Below are positions 18,109 to 26,871 of a stretch of DNA of 33,155 bases, piece after piece. Both the position numbers and the translations under genes were made by a program. This DNA is from Mesorhizobium sp. J18 (GTDB taxonomy: Bacteria; Pseudomonadota; Alphaproteobacteria; Rhizobiales; Rhizobiaceae). Location of the stretch: NCBI RefSeq assembly GCF_007829525.1, contig NZ_VLJP01000002.1, forward strand, positions 25,270-58,424, written 5' to 3'. The first letter of the stretch is position 1. Each line of letters starts with the position of its first letter. A model generated the notes under the pieces. That model was not told the origin of the DNA. It saw nothing but the letters and a program-made list of their open reading frames with translations, and searched no databases.

Positions 18109-19530
18109 ATGGCCGAGCAGAAGATTTTCGCCGGGCCGCGCATCAGGCGCATCCGCAATGCGAAGGGGCTGACCCAGACGGCGATGGCGGAAGGGCTCGG
18201 CATATCCCCTTCCTATCTTAATCTCATCGAGCGAAATCAGCGCCCTCTTACGGTGCAGCTCATCCTCAAGCTGGCTTCCGTCTACAAGGTCGAGCCGGAG
18301 GAACTGCAAGGCGAGGCAGGCGCATCGCTGTCAGCCTTGCGCGAGGTCTTCTCCGATCCTCTGCTTACAGGCGAGCTTCCGGGCGAGCAGGAACTGGTTG
18401 AAGTTGCGGAGGCCGCGCCCAACGCTGCTTCCGCACTGATCAAGCTCTACCGCGCCTATCGTGAGCAGGCCGAGCGCCTGACCGATCTTTCGCAACTGCT
18501 GGCGCGCGAAGGGCGAGCGACCACGGTCTCGGGTACTCGCTTGCCGATAGACGAGATCCGGGAGATTTTCGAGCGGCGCCCCAATCACTTTCCGTCTATC
18601 GAGGAGGAGGCCGAGGCGTTTTCTGCACTTCTGGCACCGGGCGACGACCTTGCTGGCGCCCTCAAGGGCTGGCTGAAACGGGAACACGGCATTGTCGTCA
18701 GGGTACTGCCGGTTGCGACAATGCCGAACTGGCGTCGCCGCTACGACCGCCATTCGCAGCGGCTTTTCATTTCCGAGCGTCTTTCGCCTTTCGACCAGTT
18801 GCGCGAGATCGCCATGGAGGCATGCCTGATGCGCATGCAGGTTGCAATTGCTGCCGAAATCCAGGCGCTGAAGCTTTCTTCGGACGAGGCCCGGCGTCTC
18901 GGGCGTTTCGAGCTTGCCCGCTATGCTGCCCATGCCTTGATGATGCCCTACCAGACTTTCCTGACAGCGGCACTGCGGGCCCGCTACGATGTGGATGTTC
19001 TACGCTCGCGCTTCAACGTGTCGTTCGAGCAGGCGGCGAACCGTCTGACAACCCTGGGGAGGCAGAACGCTGCGGGCATCCCGTTCTTCATGCTCGAGAC
19101 CGACAATGCGGGCAACAGGTTCCGCAGGGCCGGCGCGCAAGGATTTCCACAGACACGTTTTGGGGGAGGATGCCCGAAATTGCCGGTCCATGCCGCTTTC
19201 GGGCAGCCGGGACAGATCCTCGTTGAGGTAGTGGAGATGCCGGATGGAGCCGAATTTCTCTGCATCGCCCGAACGCTGGAGGGACCGCAAGGGGCCTTCA
19301 ATGAGCGTCCGCGGCGCACCGCGCTGCTGCTTGGCTGCGATATAAGCTTCCGGGACGAGATTGTTTATGGTGCGGCTTTGCCGGCCGGCCCGCCAGGTAC
19401 GACGCCGGTTGGCCCGGCGTGCCGTGTGTGCGAACGCGCCGGCTGCCTGGCCCGTGCCGAGCCGCCGGTGACGCGGCCGCTCGGACTGGACGAAATGGTG
19501 ACGGGCCTCTCGGCCTTCGATTTCCAATAA
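18109..19530 (+). CDS. XRE-family transcriptional regulator, RamB/ScfR type
   Basis: A 473-residue regulator. The N-terminal helix-turn-helix is at about 9-65 (IRRIRNAKGLTQTAMAEGLG then SPSYLNLIERN). A middle IrrE/ImmA-like domain follows in which the metalloprotease HExxH motif is replaced (REIAMEACL), as is normal for this group. The C-terminal part is the DUF2083-type domain with the conserved Cys cluster CRVCERAGC (C438, C441, C446). Actinobacterial RamB and the alphaproteobacterial short-chain-acyl-CoA regulators share this layout and control aceA and propionyl-CoA genes. Divergence from aceA supports that role. The start ATG at 18109 has AAGGA 7 nt upstream; the frame is open further upstream but crosses the control region. 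The stop lies in a long hairpin at 19511-19541. Confidence 0.88.
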   Translation: MAEQKIFAGPRIRRIRNAKGLTQTAMAEGLGISPSYLNLIERNQRPLTVQLILKLASVYKVEPEELQGEAGASLSALREVFSDPLLTGELPGEQELVEVAEAAPNAASALIKLYRAYREQAERLTDLSQLLAREGRATTVSGTRLPIDEIREIFERRPNHFPSIEEEAEAFSALLAPGDDLAGALKGWLKREHGIVVRVLPVATMPNWRRRYDRHSQRLFISERLSPFDQLREIAMEACLMRMQVAIAAEIQALKLSSDEARRLGRFELARYAAHALMMPYQTFLTAALRARYDVDVLRSRFNVSFEQAANRLTTLGRQNAAGIPFFMLETDNAGNRFRRAGAQGFPQTRFGGGCPKLPVHAAFGQPGQILVEVVEMPDGAEFLCIARTLEGPQGAFNERPRRTALLLGCDISFRDEIVYGAALPAGPPGTTPVGPACRVCERAGCLARAEPPVTRPLGLDEMVTGLSAFDFQ

Positions 19531-19541
19531 ATCGAAGGCCG
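19511..19541. terminator. 13-bp perfect hairpin at the end of the regulator gene
   Basis: CGGCCTTCGATTT (19511-19523), loop CCAAT and AAATCGAAGGCCG (19529-19541) pair perfectly. The hairpin contains the last codons and the stop of the regulator and ends 9 bp before the stop of the convergent oxidoreductase gene. The symmetry makes it usable from both sides. No T tract follows, so strength as an intrinsic terminator is uncertain. Confidence 0.6.
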
Positions 19542-19550
19542 CTGCCGATC

Positions 19551-20528
19551 TCAGGCGATGTCGAGAACGATATTGCCGACTGTCCGGCCCTCCTCGACCG
19601 CTTCATGAGCGGCGGCGATATCGGCAAGCGGGAAGCGGGCGCCGATGGAATGCTTCAGGCTTCCCGCTTCGAGCATCGGAGTCAGATCCTTTATGGCCGC
19701 ATCCCGTTCGGCCCACGTGAGCTCGTATACGACGAAGACCTGGAGCGTCAGGCTGTTCCAGAGCATGGCCGGGAAGGAGATATTGATGTCGCCGGCAAAA
19801 TTCGATCCGTAGCAGGCCATCTTACCGTGCGACGTCAACACGCCTTCCGGCAGCAGGGAGGCCGTGGAGGAGAGGTCCATGTCGATAATGCCGTCCACGC
19901 CCTTGCCATTGGTGAGGTCGCGAATGGTTCGGGCGACATCCTTGGCCTTGTAGTTGATGACGAAATCGGCCCCGGCCTGTCGGGCATGTTCTGCGCGTTT
20001 GCCGGATGCGGTCGCCATGATGCGCGCGCCGCGCGCCTTGGCGATCTGGGTCGCATAGTGGCCGACGGCGGAGCCGCCTCCTGTGATCAGCAGCGTCTTG
20101 CCGCCGACATCGCCATGGAGGCGCACGGCATGCATGGCCGTAAGCGCCGGGATGCCAAGACAGGCGCCTTCGCCGAAGTTCAGTTTGTCAGGAAGGCGAA
20201 TCGCCTGGCTTTCCGGCAGAGTGATGAATTCCGCCGCCGTTCCGAACGGGCGTTTCCATTGCCCGTTCCAGATCCAGACCCGTTCGCCGATGCGGCTATG
20301 GCTTACGCCGCTGCCGGTCGCTTCGATGACCCCGGCGCCGTCGCTATGCGGTATGATGCGCGGCGCGATCAGGGGCCTCCCGGCGCGGCTTTTCACGTCG
20401 GACGGATTGACGCCGGAAGCGTGCAGCCGGACCCTTACCTCGCCCTCTGCCGGTTCGAAGGCCTCCATCTCCCCGACCTTGAAGACGTCTCTTGCCGGCC
20501 CGTTTCGCTCATACCACGCGGCTTTCAT
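19551..20528 (-). CDS. zinc-independent quinone oxidoreductase-like (MDR superfamily)
   Basis: A 325-residue medium-chain dehydrogenase/reductase of the zeta-crystallin/QOR type. The N-terminal GroES-like half includes LHASGVNPSDVKSR (35-48) and the GERVW strand (81-85). The nucleotide-binding half starts with TGGGSAVGHYATQIAK (149-164). The structural and catalytic zinc-ligand Cys residues of alcohol dehydrogenases are absent, as expected for NADPH:quinone reductases. It probably reduces quinones or enones with NADPH. The start ATG at 20528 has GGAGGAGAG a few nt upstream. It is convergent with the regulator and divergent from acyP. Link to the neighbours is unclear. Confidence 0.88.
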   Translation of the reverse strand: MKAAWYERNGPARDVFKVGEMEAFEPAEGEVRVRLHASGVNPSDVKSRAGRPLIAPRIIPHSDGAGVIEATGSGVSHSRIGERVWIWNGQWKRPFGTAAEFITLPESQAIRLPDKLNFGEGACLGIPALTAMHAVRLHGDVGGKTLLITGGGSAVGHYATQIAKARGARIMATASGKRAEHARQAGADFVINYKAKDVARTIRDLTNGKGVDGIIDMDLSSTASLLPEGVLTSHGKMACYGSNFAGDINISFPAMLWNSLTLQVFVVYELTWAERDAAIKDLTPMLEAGSLKHSIGARFPLADIAAAHEAVEEGRTVGNIVLDIA

Positions 20529-20644
20529 GGATGCTCTCCTCCGAGAAAGGAACTGCTTATCAAAGGGCGGTGGTAACGGACAACAGGGTGTTGCCGTGTT
20601 ACTGCGACGCCTTATCTGCGATCCGTAATGGAATGGAGAGCCGC

Positions 20645-20917
20645 ATGAAAGCCATAAGCGTCAGGATCGAGGGCAGGGTGCAGGGCGTCGGCTATCGCGA
20701 ATGGGCACGGCGTCAGGCCCAAAGCCTGGGTTTGGACGGCTGGATACGCAATGAGCCGGACGGATCAGTTGCCGCCATGGTGGTGGGTGAGGACGAAAAT
20801 GTGGCCGAACTGGTCGAACGCTTTCGGTTGGGGCCTTCGCTTGCCTCTGTCTCTTCAGTGAAGGTCGCGGACACCACGATCCCGGCCGAAAGGAACGGCT
20901 TCCACATCGAGCGGTAA
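20645..20917 (+). CDS. acyP: acylphosphatase
   Basis: A 90-residue protein matching the usual small-enzyme size. The signature GRVQGVGYREW (10-20) carries the catalytic Arg18, and GWIRNEPDGSV (32-42) carries the catalytic Asn36. It hydrolyses acyl phosphates such as acetyl phosphate or carbamoyl phosphate in the cytoplasm. The start ATG at 20645 is preceded by GGAGAG with 6 nt spacing; a longer open frame upstream overlaps the divergent gene and is not needed. An EamA transporter follows 109 bp downstream on the same strand. Confidence 0.93.
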   Translation: MKAISVRIEGRVQGVGYREWARRQAQSLGLDGWIRNEPDGSVAAMVVGEDENVAELVERFRLGPSLASVSSVKVADTTIPAERNGFHIER

Positions 20918-21026
20918 AACATGGCTGATCCAACCGGATGGCGATGCTGGATCATCCCAGAAGCTCCGGTTCGATTTAGCAGAATCGGTAGCGGCGCGAA
21001 GGCGCCTCCGGTTCGGCAGGAATGTC

Positions 21027-21980
21027 ATGAGCGGGGCGGATACAACGGGAAAGAATGGTGCCGACGTCGTTTCCTCGGCCGAGGAGCGGACGGGCTTTCT
21101 CCTGGTCTTCCTCTCGGCGCTTTTCTGGAGCTTCGGCGGGGCGATCGGCCGTTTCCTCGAAACTGACGATAGCTGGATGGTCATATTCTGGCGCTCGCTC
21201 TGGGCGGCAGTTTTCCTCATCGGTTTCATGCTTTGGCGCGACGGCATGCGCGGCACGGTCGCGCTTTTCCGCGGCATGGGAATACCGGGCATTGCCGTCG
21301 CCACATGCTTCGCGGTCGCCTCGACCTCTTTCGTGGTCGCGCTGGGCTACACCACGGTCGCCAACATCCTTCTCATGCAGGCCGGCGTGCCGCTGCTGGC
21401 AGCCCTGATCTCGTGGGTGATTTTCCGCCAGAGGGTGAACTGGGCGACCTGGATCGCCATTGCTTGCGTGGTCCTCGGCGTCGGCATCATGGTCTCGGAT
21501 TCGCTGCGCGGCGGCGTCAACATCATCGGCGACGGTCTGGCTTTGACCATTGCCATGGCCTTTGCCATCGCGACGGTCGTCACCCGGCGTTACGCGCATG
21601 TGCGCATGACGCCCGCCACCTGCCTCGGCACCTTGATCGCCTGCGCATTCGCCGCCACGCAGGCGGGAAGCTTCCAGCCCAGTGCCACGGATATGGTGTG
21701 GCTGTTCGCTTTCGGCGCCATCAATCTGGGGCTTGGAATGGCCCTCTTCGCTTCTGGCGCAAGGCTGATCGCCGCGCCGGTCGCTGCCCTTCTCGGTACC
21801 TTCGAACCCGTGCTCGGGCCGGTCTGGGTCTGGCTTATCCATGGCGAGATCCCGTCTGCCAGGACCGTCATTGGCGGCTGCGTGGTGGTGGCCGCGCTCA
21901 TGGTCCATATCGCGATGGAGTTCCGCCGCCATGCACGCCCGGCGCGCCCTGGCGTGACGGGCCTGCCTTCGCCTCACTGA
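21027..21980 (+). CDS. EamA/DMT-family transporter
   Basis: A 317-residue inner-membrane protein with about ten helices arranged as two EamA units (about 24-155 and 165-297). Typical segments are FLSALFWSFGGAIGRFL at the first helix and the LLGTFEPVLGPVWVW stretch in the second unit, the usual DMT signature. Such proteins export or import metabolites, often amino acids or drugs; the substrate cannot be told. AGGA lies 6 nt before the ATG. The gene for the second PuuA-like ligase begins soon after its stop on the same strand, so a shared transcript, and perhaps a link to amine or amino-acid export, is possible. Confidence 0.88.
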   Translation: MSGADTTGKNGADVVSSAEERTGFLLVFLSALFWSFGGAIGRFLETDDSWMVIFWRSLWAAVFLIGFMLWRDGMRGTVALFRGMGIPGIAVATCFAVASTSFVVALGYTTVANILLMQAGVPLLAALISWVIFRQRVNWATWIAIACVVLGVGIMVSDSLRGGVNIIGDGLALTIAMAFAIATVVTRRYAHVRMTPATCLGTLIACAFAATQAGSFQPSATDMVWLFAFGAINLGLGMALFASGARLIAAPVAALLGTFEPVLGPVWVWLIHGEIPSARTVIGGCVVVAALMVHIAMEFRRHARPARPGVTGLPSPH

Positions 21981-22133
21981 ACCTTATTGACAAGGCCAAC
22001 GGGTCCGGCGCAGGCTGATCCGCAACGGCAACGGTTCAGAAGGCGTATCTTGCGACATAAAGCGGGCGGAGTTCTCGAAGCTGGCGGCGGTTCGAAGCCA
22101 CATGTCTTGGAAGAAGGTCCCGGCACAGCCGTC

Positions 22134-22148
22134 AGGAAACACGCTTTG
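22134..22148 (+). promoter_or_regulatory. ribosome binding site with TTG start
   Basis: AGGAAA at 22134-22139 precedes TTG at 22146-22148. It is the best-placed site among the four in-frame TTG codons and decides the start proposed for the second PuuA-like gene. Confidence 0.5.
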
Positions 22149-23522
22149 GCGCCCGCAAAACCTTCCGGAGACTTCATTTCGGCCGACCACGAGGCTGAGT
22201 ACCGCGCCTTCATCGCAGAGCATCCCGATCTTGAAGCGGTGGAGTTCCTGCTCGTTGATCCGAACGGTCTCATGCGCGGGAAATGGGCGCCCGGCGACAG
22301 CCTGGAAAAAGCCTTCCGGGAAGGCGTGAATTTCCCGATGTCGCTGCACGGGCTCGATGTCTGGGGCCGCGAGGTGGCCGAGACCGGCCTGCACATCGAA
22401 ACGGGCGACAAGGACGGCTATTGCCGCGCCACCCGCGGATCGCTGGCGATCGTTCCCTGGGCGAAACGCAAGACGGCGCAGGTTCTGCTGCAGACATTCA
22501 CGCCGGAAGGCAAGCCGTTCATGGCCTGTCCGCGCCAGGTGCTCAAGCAGAAGGTGGCGGAAGCCCATGCCAGGGGATTCTATCCGGTCACGGCCTTCGA
22601 ATTGGAATTCTACCTGCTGGATCCGGATATTGACTGGGACGACGGCATGCCCGCGCCCGTAGGCGCGATGGCCGGACCGGATCGGCTGCGCATGTATGGC
22701 CTCGACGACCTGGCCGAGCATGCCGAACTGTTCGACATGATCCGCGACGCGGCCGACGCGCAGAACCTGCCGATCGACACCATCATCAAGGAAGCCGCTC
22801 CCGGTCAGTTCGAGGTCAATCTGAAGCACCGGGGCGATCCGCTTCGCGCCTGCGACGATGTCATCCTCCTGCGCCGCATCGTCATCGGCTGTGCCCGTGC
22901 GCATGGGCTTACGGCGACCTTCATGGCCAAGCCATTCATCGAATATGCAGGCAACGGCATGCACGTCCACACATCCATGCTGGACGAAAAAGGCAGGAAC
23001 GTCTTCTCCGGCCCAGAAGGCCGCAGGAAGCTTGAAGCGGCTGTGGCCGGTCTGCTGGCGACCATGCCGGAGTCGCTCCTCCTCTTCATCAACACCTGGA
23101 ATGGCTTTCGGCGCATAACGCCCGGTTCCTATGCGCCGACGCGAGCCGTCTGGGCCGAGAACAACCGCTCGGTAGCGATCCGCATTCCCGTTTCGACTGA
23201 GGAGAACCGCCGCGTCGAGCACCGCATCGCGGGAGCGGATGCCAATCCCTATCTTGTCATGGCGGCGATATTGCAAGGCATGATCGAAGGGATAGAAGGA
23301 GACGCCGTTCCGCCCCCGCCCGTCGAGGGCAATGCCTATGACGAGGACGGCGTCGCGCTGCCGGACGACATGGATGATGCCTTGCAGCTCATGGAAAGAA
23401 GCATCTTCGTCGATCGTGCCCTGGGCCCTTTGCTCGGCAAGGTCTATCGCGACCTCAAGCGCGCCGAGATCGTCGCATTCTGGAGCGAGATCACGCCGCT
23501 GGAGCGGACAACTTATTTATAG
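22146..23522 (+). CDS. second PuuA-like glutamine synthetase family ligase
   Basis: A 458-residue protein (from the chosen start) of the glutamine synthetase fold. Its blocks are PVTAFELEFYL with the metal Glu pair, GQFEVNLKH, NGMHVHTSM and RRVEHRIAGADANPYLVMAA. These match PuuA-type gamma-glutamylamine synthetases rather than GlnA. No ATG is in frame before the conserved core (the first is within LMRGKW), so a non-ATG start is needed. I chose TTG 22146 because AGGAAA (22134-22139) lies just upstream. In-frame TTG codons at 22107, 22050 and 21987 are alternatives and would add up to 53 residues. It is followed by potFGHI, which argues for an imported polyamine as substrate. It is clearly diverged from the ligase at 14639. 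Confidence 0.85.
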   Translation: MAPAKPSGDFISADHEAEYRAFIAEHPDLEAVEFLLVDPNGLMRGKWAPGDSLEKAFREGVNFPMSLHGLDVWGREVAETGLHIETGDKDGYCRATRGSLAIVPWAKRKTAQVLLQTFTPEGKPFMACPRQVLKQKVAEAHARGFYPVTAFELEFYLLDPDIDWDDGMPAPVGAMAGPDRLRMYGLDDLAEHAELFDMIRDAADAQNLPIDTIIKEAAPGQFEVNLKHRGDPLRACDDVILLRRIVIGCARAHGLTATFMAKPFIEYAGNGMHVHTSMLDEKGRNVFSGPEGRRKLEAAVAGLLATMPESLLLFINTWNGFRRITPGSYAPTRAVWAENNRSVAIRIPVSTEENRRVEHRIAGADANPYLVMAAILQGMIEGIEGDAVPPPPVEGNAYDEDGVALPDDMDDALQLMERSIFVDRALGPLLGKVYRDLKRAEIVAFWSEITPLERTTYL

Positions 23523-23644
23523 CCGCCGGAGTTGCAATTCGGTTCTTGTCGGGCCGCACCAACCTAAATAATGTCAGGCAAAATCCCTGCCGTGGAAAGC
23601 AACGAAAACGGGATTAGGGGTTCGTCGAACAGAGGAGAGTTCCA

Positions 23645-24742
23645 ATGATACGCAAGGCATTTCTGCTTTCCGCGGCAAGCATGATTGCCGCATCGGTGGC
23701 GGCGGGTGCACAGGCCCAGGAACGGGTCGTGAATGTCTATAACTGGTCGGACTATATCGATGAGTCCGTCCTCGACGAGTTCACCAAGGAAACAGGCATC
23801 AAGGTCGTTTACGACGTTTTCGATTCCAACGAGATACTCGAGACAAAGCTGCTGGCCGGTGGCACCGGATACGATATCGTGGTTCCGACCGGCACTTTTC
23901 TGGCGCGCCAGATCCAGGCGGGTGTGTTCCAGAAGCTCGATAAATCCAAGCTGCCCAATATAGAGAATATGTGGGACGTGATTGCCGAGCGTCTCGCGAA
24001 ATACGATCCGGGAAACGAATATTCCATCAATTACATGTGGGGCACGGTCGGCATCGGCTACAACACCAAGAAAGTTTCGGAAGCGCTCGGCATTGACGAG
24101 ATCGACAGTTGGGACGTCGTGTTCAATCCGGACAATCTGGCGAAGCTGCAGAATTGCGGTGTGCACTTCCTGGATTCCCCGACCGATGTGGTGCCGTCGG
24201 TCCTGGGCTATCTCGGGCTTGACCCCGATAGCCATGATCCGGAAGTGCTCGCAAAGGCGGAAGAGGCTCTGCTAAAGGTCCGCCCTTATGTTCGGAAATT
24301 CCACTCCTCCGAATATATCAACGCGCTTGCCAACGGTGATATCTGCGTTGCCATCGGCTGGTCGGGCGATGTTTTCCAGGCGCGGGATCGGGCGGCGGAA
24401 GCCGATCGCGGAGTCGAGATCGCCTATGCCATTCCGAAGGAAGGCACTCAGATGTGGTTTGACCAGATGGCCATTCCCGCCGATGCGCCGCATGTCGAGG
24501 AAGCCCACGAATTCATCAATTTCATCATGAAACCGGAGGTGATCGCCAAAGCCTCCAACTATGTCTTCTACGCCAATGGCAACAAGGCGTCCGAGGAGTT
24601 CCTGGATCCCGAGGTCAGGGATGATCCGGCCATTTATCCCGATGAGGCGACGCTGGAGAAACTGTACACCACCACGCCTCTCGATCCGAAAACGCAGCGT
24701 GTGATGACGCGTCTGTGGACGAAGATTGTCACCGGTCAGTAG
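23645..24742 (+). CDS. potF: putrescine/polyamine ABC transporter substrate-binding protein
   Basis: A 365-residue periplasmic binding protein. The signal peptide is about residues 1-24, with AQA before the cut. The mature start VNVYNWSDYIDE (29-40) is the hallmark of PotD/PotF, whose Trp34, Ser35 and Tyr37 line the amine site. Further expected ligand residues are W239 and D242 in GWSGDVFQ and F272/D273 in MWFDQMAIP. The layout is closer to PotF (putrescine) than to PotD (spermidine), though the exact polyamine is inference. GAGGAGAG lies just before the ATG. First gene of potFGHI; a GC hairpin separates it from potG, which commonly gives more binding protein than ATPase and permease. Confidence 0.93.
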   Translation: MIRKAFLLSAASMIAASVAAGAQAQERVVNVYNWSDYIDESVLDEFTKETGIKVVYDVFDSNEILETKLLAGGTGYDIVVPTGTFLARQIQAGVFQKLDKSKLPNIENMWDVIAERLAKYDPGNEYSINYMWGTVGIGYNTKKVSEALGIDEIDSWDVVFNPDNLAKLQNCGVHFLDSPTDVVPSVLGYLGLDPDSHDPEVLAKAEEALLKVRPYVRKFHSSEYINALANGDICVAIGWSGDVFQARDRAAEADRGVEIAYAIPKEGTQMWFDQMAIPADAPHVEEAHEFINFIMKPEVIAKASNYVFYANGNKASEEFLDPEVRDDPAIYPDEATLEKLYTTTPLDPKTQRVMTRLWTKIVTGQ

Positions 24743-24753
24743 GAAACCGCCTT

Positions 24754-24778
24754 CGGCCCCGGCTTGTCGCCGGGGCCG
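24754..24778 (+). terminator. GC hairpin between potF and potG (attenuator or partial terminator)
   Basis: CGGCCCCGGC (24754-24763), loop TTGTC and GCCGGGGCCG (24769-24778) form a perfect 10-bp stem, 11 bp after the potF stop. It is followed by TTGCTTCTT, only partly T-rich. It could stabilise the potF mRNA end or terminate part of the transcripts. Confidence 0.65.
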
Positions 24779-24805
24779 TTGCTTCTTGCAAAGTCGGGGG
24801 CATGT

Positions 24806-25948
24806 ATGAAGTCTCTAGGCAGCATCCGCAGAAGCTTCGCCCCATGGAACGATCCGGCGGCGAAACCCTATATTTCTTTCCGTGGCGTGACCAAGCGCTT
24901 TGGTGATTTCGTCGCCGTCGACGATCTTTCGCTGGATATCTATGAGAGGGAATTCTTTGCCCTGCTCGGAGCATCGGGTTGCGGCAAGACGACCCTGCTT
25001 CGCATGCTCGCCGGTTTCGAGGAACCTTCGTCGGGCCAGATCCTGCTAGATGGGCAGGACCTGTGCGGAATCCCGCCGCACAAACGTCCGGTCAACATGA
25101 TGTTCCAGTCCTATGCGCTTTTTCCGCATATGACGGTGGAGGCGAATATCGCCTTCGGGCTGAAGCAGGACGGCATGCCGAAGCCCGATATCGAGAAGCG
25201 CGTCGGCGAGATGCTGCGCCTCGTCAAGCTTGAGCAGTTCGCCAAGCGCAAGCCGCACCAGCTTTCTGGCGGCCAACGGCAACGTGTGGCGCTTGCACGC
25301 TCGATCGCCAAGCGCCCGAAGGTGTTGCTGCTCGACGAACCTTTGGGCGCGCTCGACAAGAAGCTGCGCGAGGAAACGCAATTCGAATTGACCGATCTCC
25401 AATATGAATTGGGGATGACCTTCGTCATCGTCACGCATGACCAGGAGGAGGCGATGACAATGGCGGACCGCATCGCCATTATGGACAAGGGAAAGGTCCT
25501 TCAGGTCGCAACGCCTGCGGAAATCTACGAGGCGCCGAATTCGCGCTACGTGGCGGATTTCGTTGGCAGCGTGAACATGTTCGAAGGCAAGGTAGCGGAG
25601 AGAAGTGCGGGATCGATGCGGATCGCCGATGCTGGCGGCGCCCTCACCATCAAGGCGGACAATACGGCGGATGTGGCGAACGGTGACACCGTCTGGTTCG
25701 CGATCAGACCGGAAAAGCTCCGCGTTTCCTCCAAACGGCCCGCAGATGTGCCGAACGCCGTGGAGGGAGAGATCTGGGATATCGGTTATGTCGGTGACAT
25801 GACGATCTATCATGTCAAGCTGGATGACGGCCGTATCGTCAAGGCAAGCACTGTCAACAGCCAACGGGTCGTCGAGGATCCGCTGACCTGGCACGACCGG
25901 GCGTGGATTTCCTTCGCGGCCGATGCCGGCGTTGTTCTGATAAGGTAG
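24806..25948 (+). CDS. potG: polyamine ABC transporter ATPase
   Basis: A 380-residue ATP-binding subunit. Walker A GASGCGKT is at 55-62, the Q-loop lies in MMFQSYALFP (98-107), the ABC signature LSGGQRQ is at 153-159, Walker B VLLLDEP at 173-179 and the H-loop in VTHDQEEA. The C-terminal 100 residues form the TOBE region typical of the PotA/PotG/UgpC group, and FAIRPEK marks its start. The ATG at 24806 is preceded by a GGGGG run; an ATG 4 nt earlier is out of frame. It lies 9 bp before potH. It energises import through PotH/PotI of ligand delivered by PotF. Confidence 0.94.
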   Translation: MKSLGSIRRSFAPWNDPAAKPYISFRGVTKRFGDFVAVDDLSLDIYEREFFALLGASGCGKTTLLRMLAGFEEPSSGQILLDGQDLCGIPPHKRPVNMMFQSYALFPHMTVEANIAFGLKQDGMPKPDIEKRVGEMLRLVKLEQFAKRKPHQLSGGQRQRVALARSIAKRPKVLLLDEPLGALDKKLREETQFELTDLQYELGMTFVIVTHDQEEAMTMADRIAIMDKGKVLQVATPAEIYEAPNSRYVADFVGSVNMFEGKVAERSAGSMRIADAGGALTIKADNTADVANGDTVWFAIRPEKLRVSSKRPADVPNAVEGEIWDIGYVGDMTIYHVKLDDGRIVKASTVNSQRVVEDPLTWHDRAWISFAADAGVVLIR

Positions 25949-25957
25949 GTTGCGGCG

Positions 25958-26869
25958 ATGGGACGTTTGGCAACGGCAATCGGCAGCAGGCTCGTGATTG
26001 CCGTTCCATATCTCTGGCTGCTGATCTTCTTCCTCGTCCCCTTCATCATCGTATTCAAGATTTCCCTTTCGACCACGGCGATAGCCATGCCGCCCTACAC
26101 GCCGACCTTCGGCCTGGAAGGGGGAATCTCCGGACTTGTCGAAGGGCTCAAGGAACTGAGCGCAGACAACTACACCTGGCTGCTCGACGACCCGCTCTAT
26201 ATCAACGCCTATATATCCAGCCTCGTGATAGCGGCCGTATCCACGCTGATCACGCTTCTGGTCGGCTATCCGATTGCCTACGGCATGGCGAGGGCACCGA
26301 CGGCCTTGCGGCCCGTGCTTGTGATGCTGGTCATTCTTCCCTTCTGGACCAGCTTCCTGATCCGCGTCTATGCCTGGATCGGCATACTGAAGCCCGAGGG
26401 ACTGTTGAACCAGTTCCTGCTTTTCACCGGCATCATCGACAGTCCGCTGGTGATCCTGAACACCACGACGGCGATCTATATCGGCATTGTCTATTCCTAT
26501 CTGCCTTTCATGGTGCTGCCGCTCTATGCGACGCTGGAGAAGATGGACTACTCGCTTATCGAAGCGGCGCAGGATCTCGGCTGTCCCCCGCTCACGGCCT
26601 TCTGGAAGATAACCTTTCCCCTGTCTCTGCCCGGCATCACGGCAGGCTGCATGCTGGTCTTCATCCCGGCGGTTGGAGAATTCGTCATCCCCGACCTGCT
26701 CGGCGGATCGCAGACGCTGATGATCGGCAAGACGCTGTGGAACGAGTTCTTTTCCAACCGCGACTGGCCGGTATCCTCGGCAGTCGCCATCATCCTGCTG
26801 TTGATCCTGGTCGTGCCGATCATGTTCTTCCAGCGGGCCCAGGCCAATGCCCGTGAGAAAGGGCTGTAA
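25958..26869 (+). CDS. potH: polyamine ABC transporter permease, PotH type
   Basis: A 303-residue inner-membrane subunit with about six helices, beginning with one at 12-35. The ABC-permease EAA loop, which docks to the ATPase, is EAAQDLG at 202-208 followed by ITFPLSLPGI. The large periplasmic loop after the first helix (about 40-80) is typical of PotB/PotH. It starts 9 bp after potG and is followed by potI with 2 bp between stop and start, so the permease pair is certainly co-transcribed. Confidence 0.93.
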   Translation: MGRLATAIGSRLVIAVPYLWLLIFFLVPFIIVFKISLSTTAIAMPPYTPTFGLEGGISGLVEGLKELSADNYTWLLDDPLYINAYISSLVIAAVSTLITLLVGYPIAYGMARAPTALRPVLVMLVILPFWTSFLIRVYAWIGILKPEGLLNQFLLFTGIIDSPLVILNTTTAIYIGIVYSYLPFMVLPLYATLEKMDYSLIEAAQDLGCPPLTAFWKITFPLSLPGITAGCMLVFIPAVGEFVIPDLLGGSQTLMIGKTLWNEFFSNRDWPVSSAVAIILLLILVVPIMFFQRAQANAREKGL

Positions 26870-26871
26870 CG

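Noticed and set aside
18109-19530. An IrrE/ImmA-like active protease in the regulator
   Set aside because: The HExxH metal motif is not present at the expected place; this is normal for RamB/ScfR-type regulators, so no protease activity is claimed.
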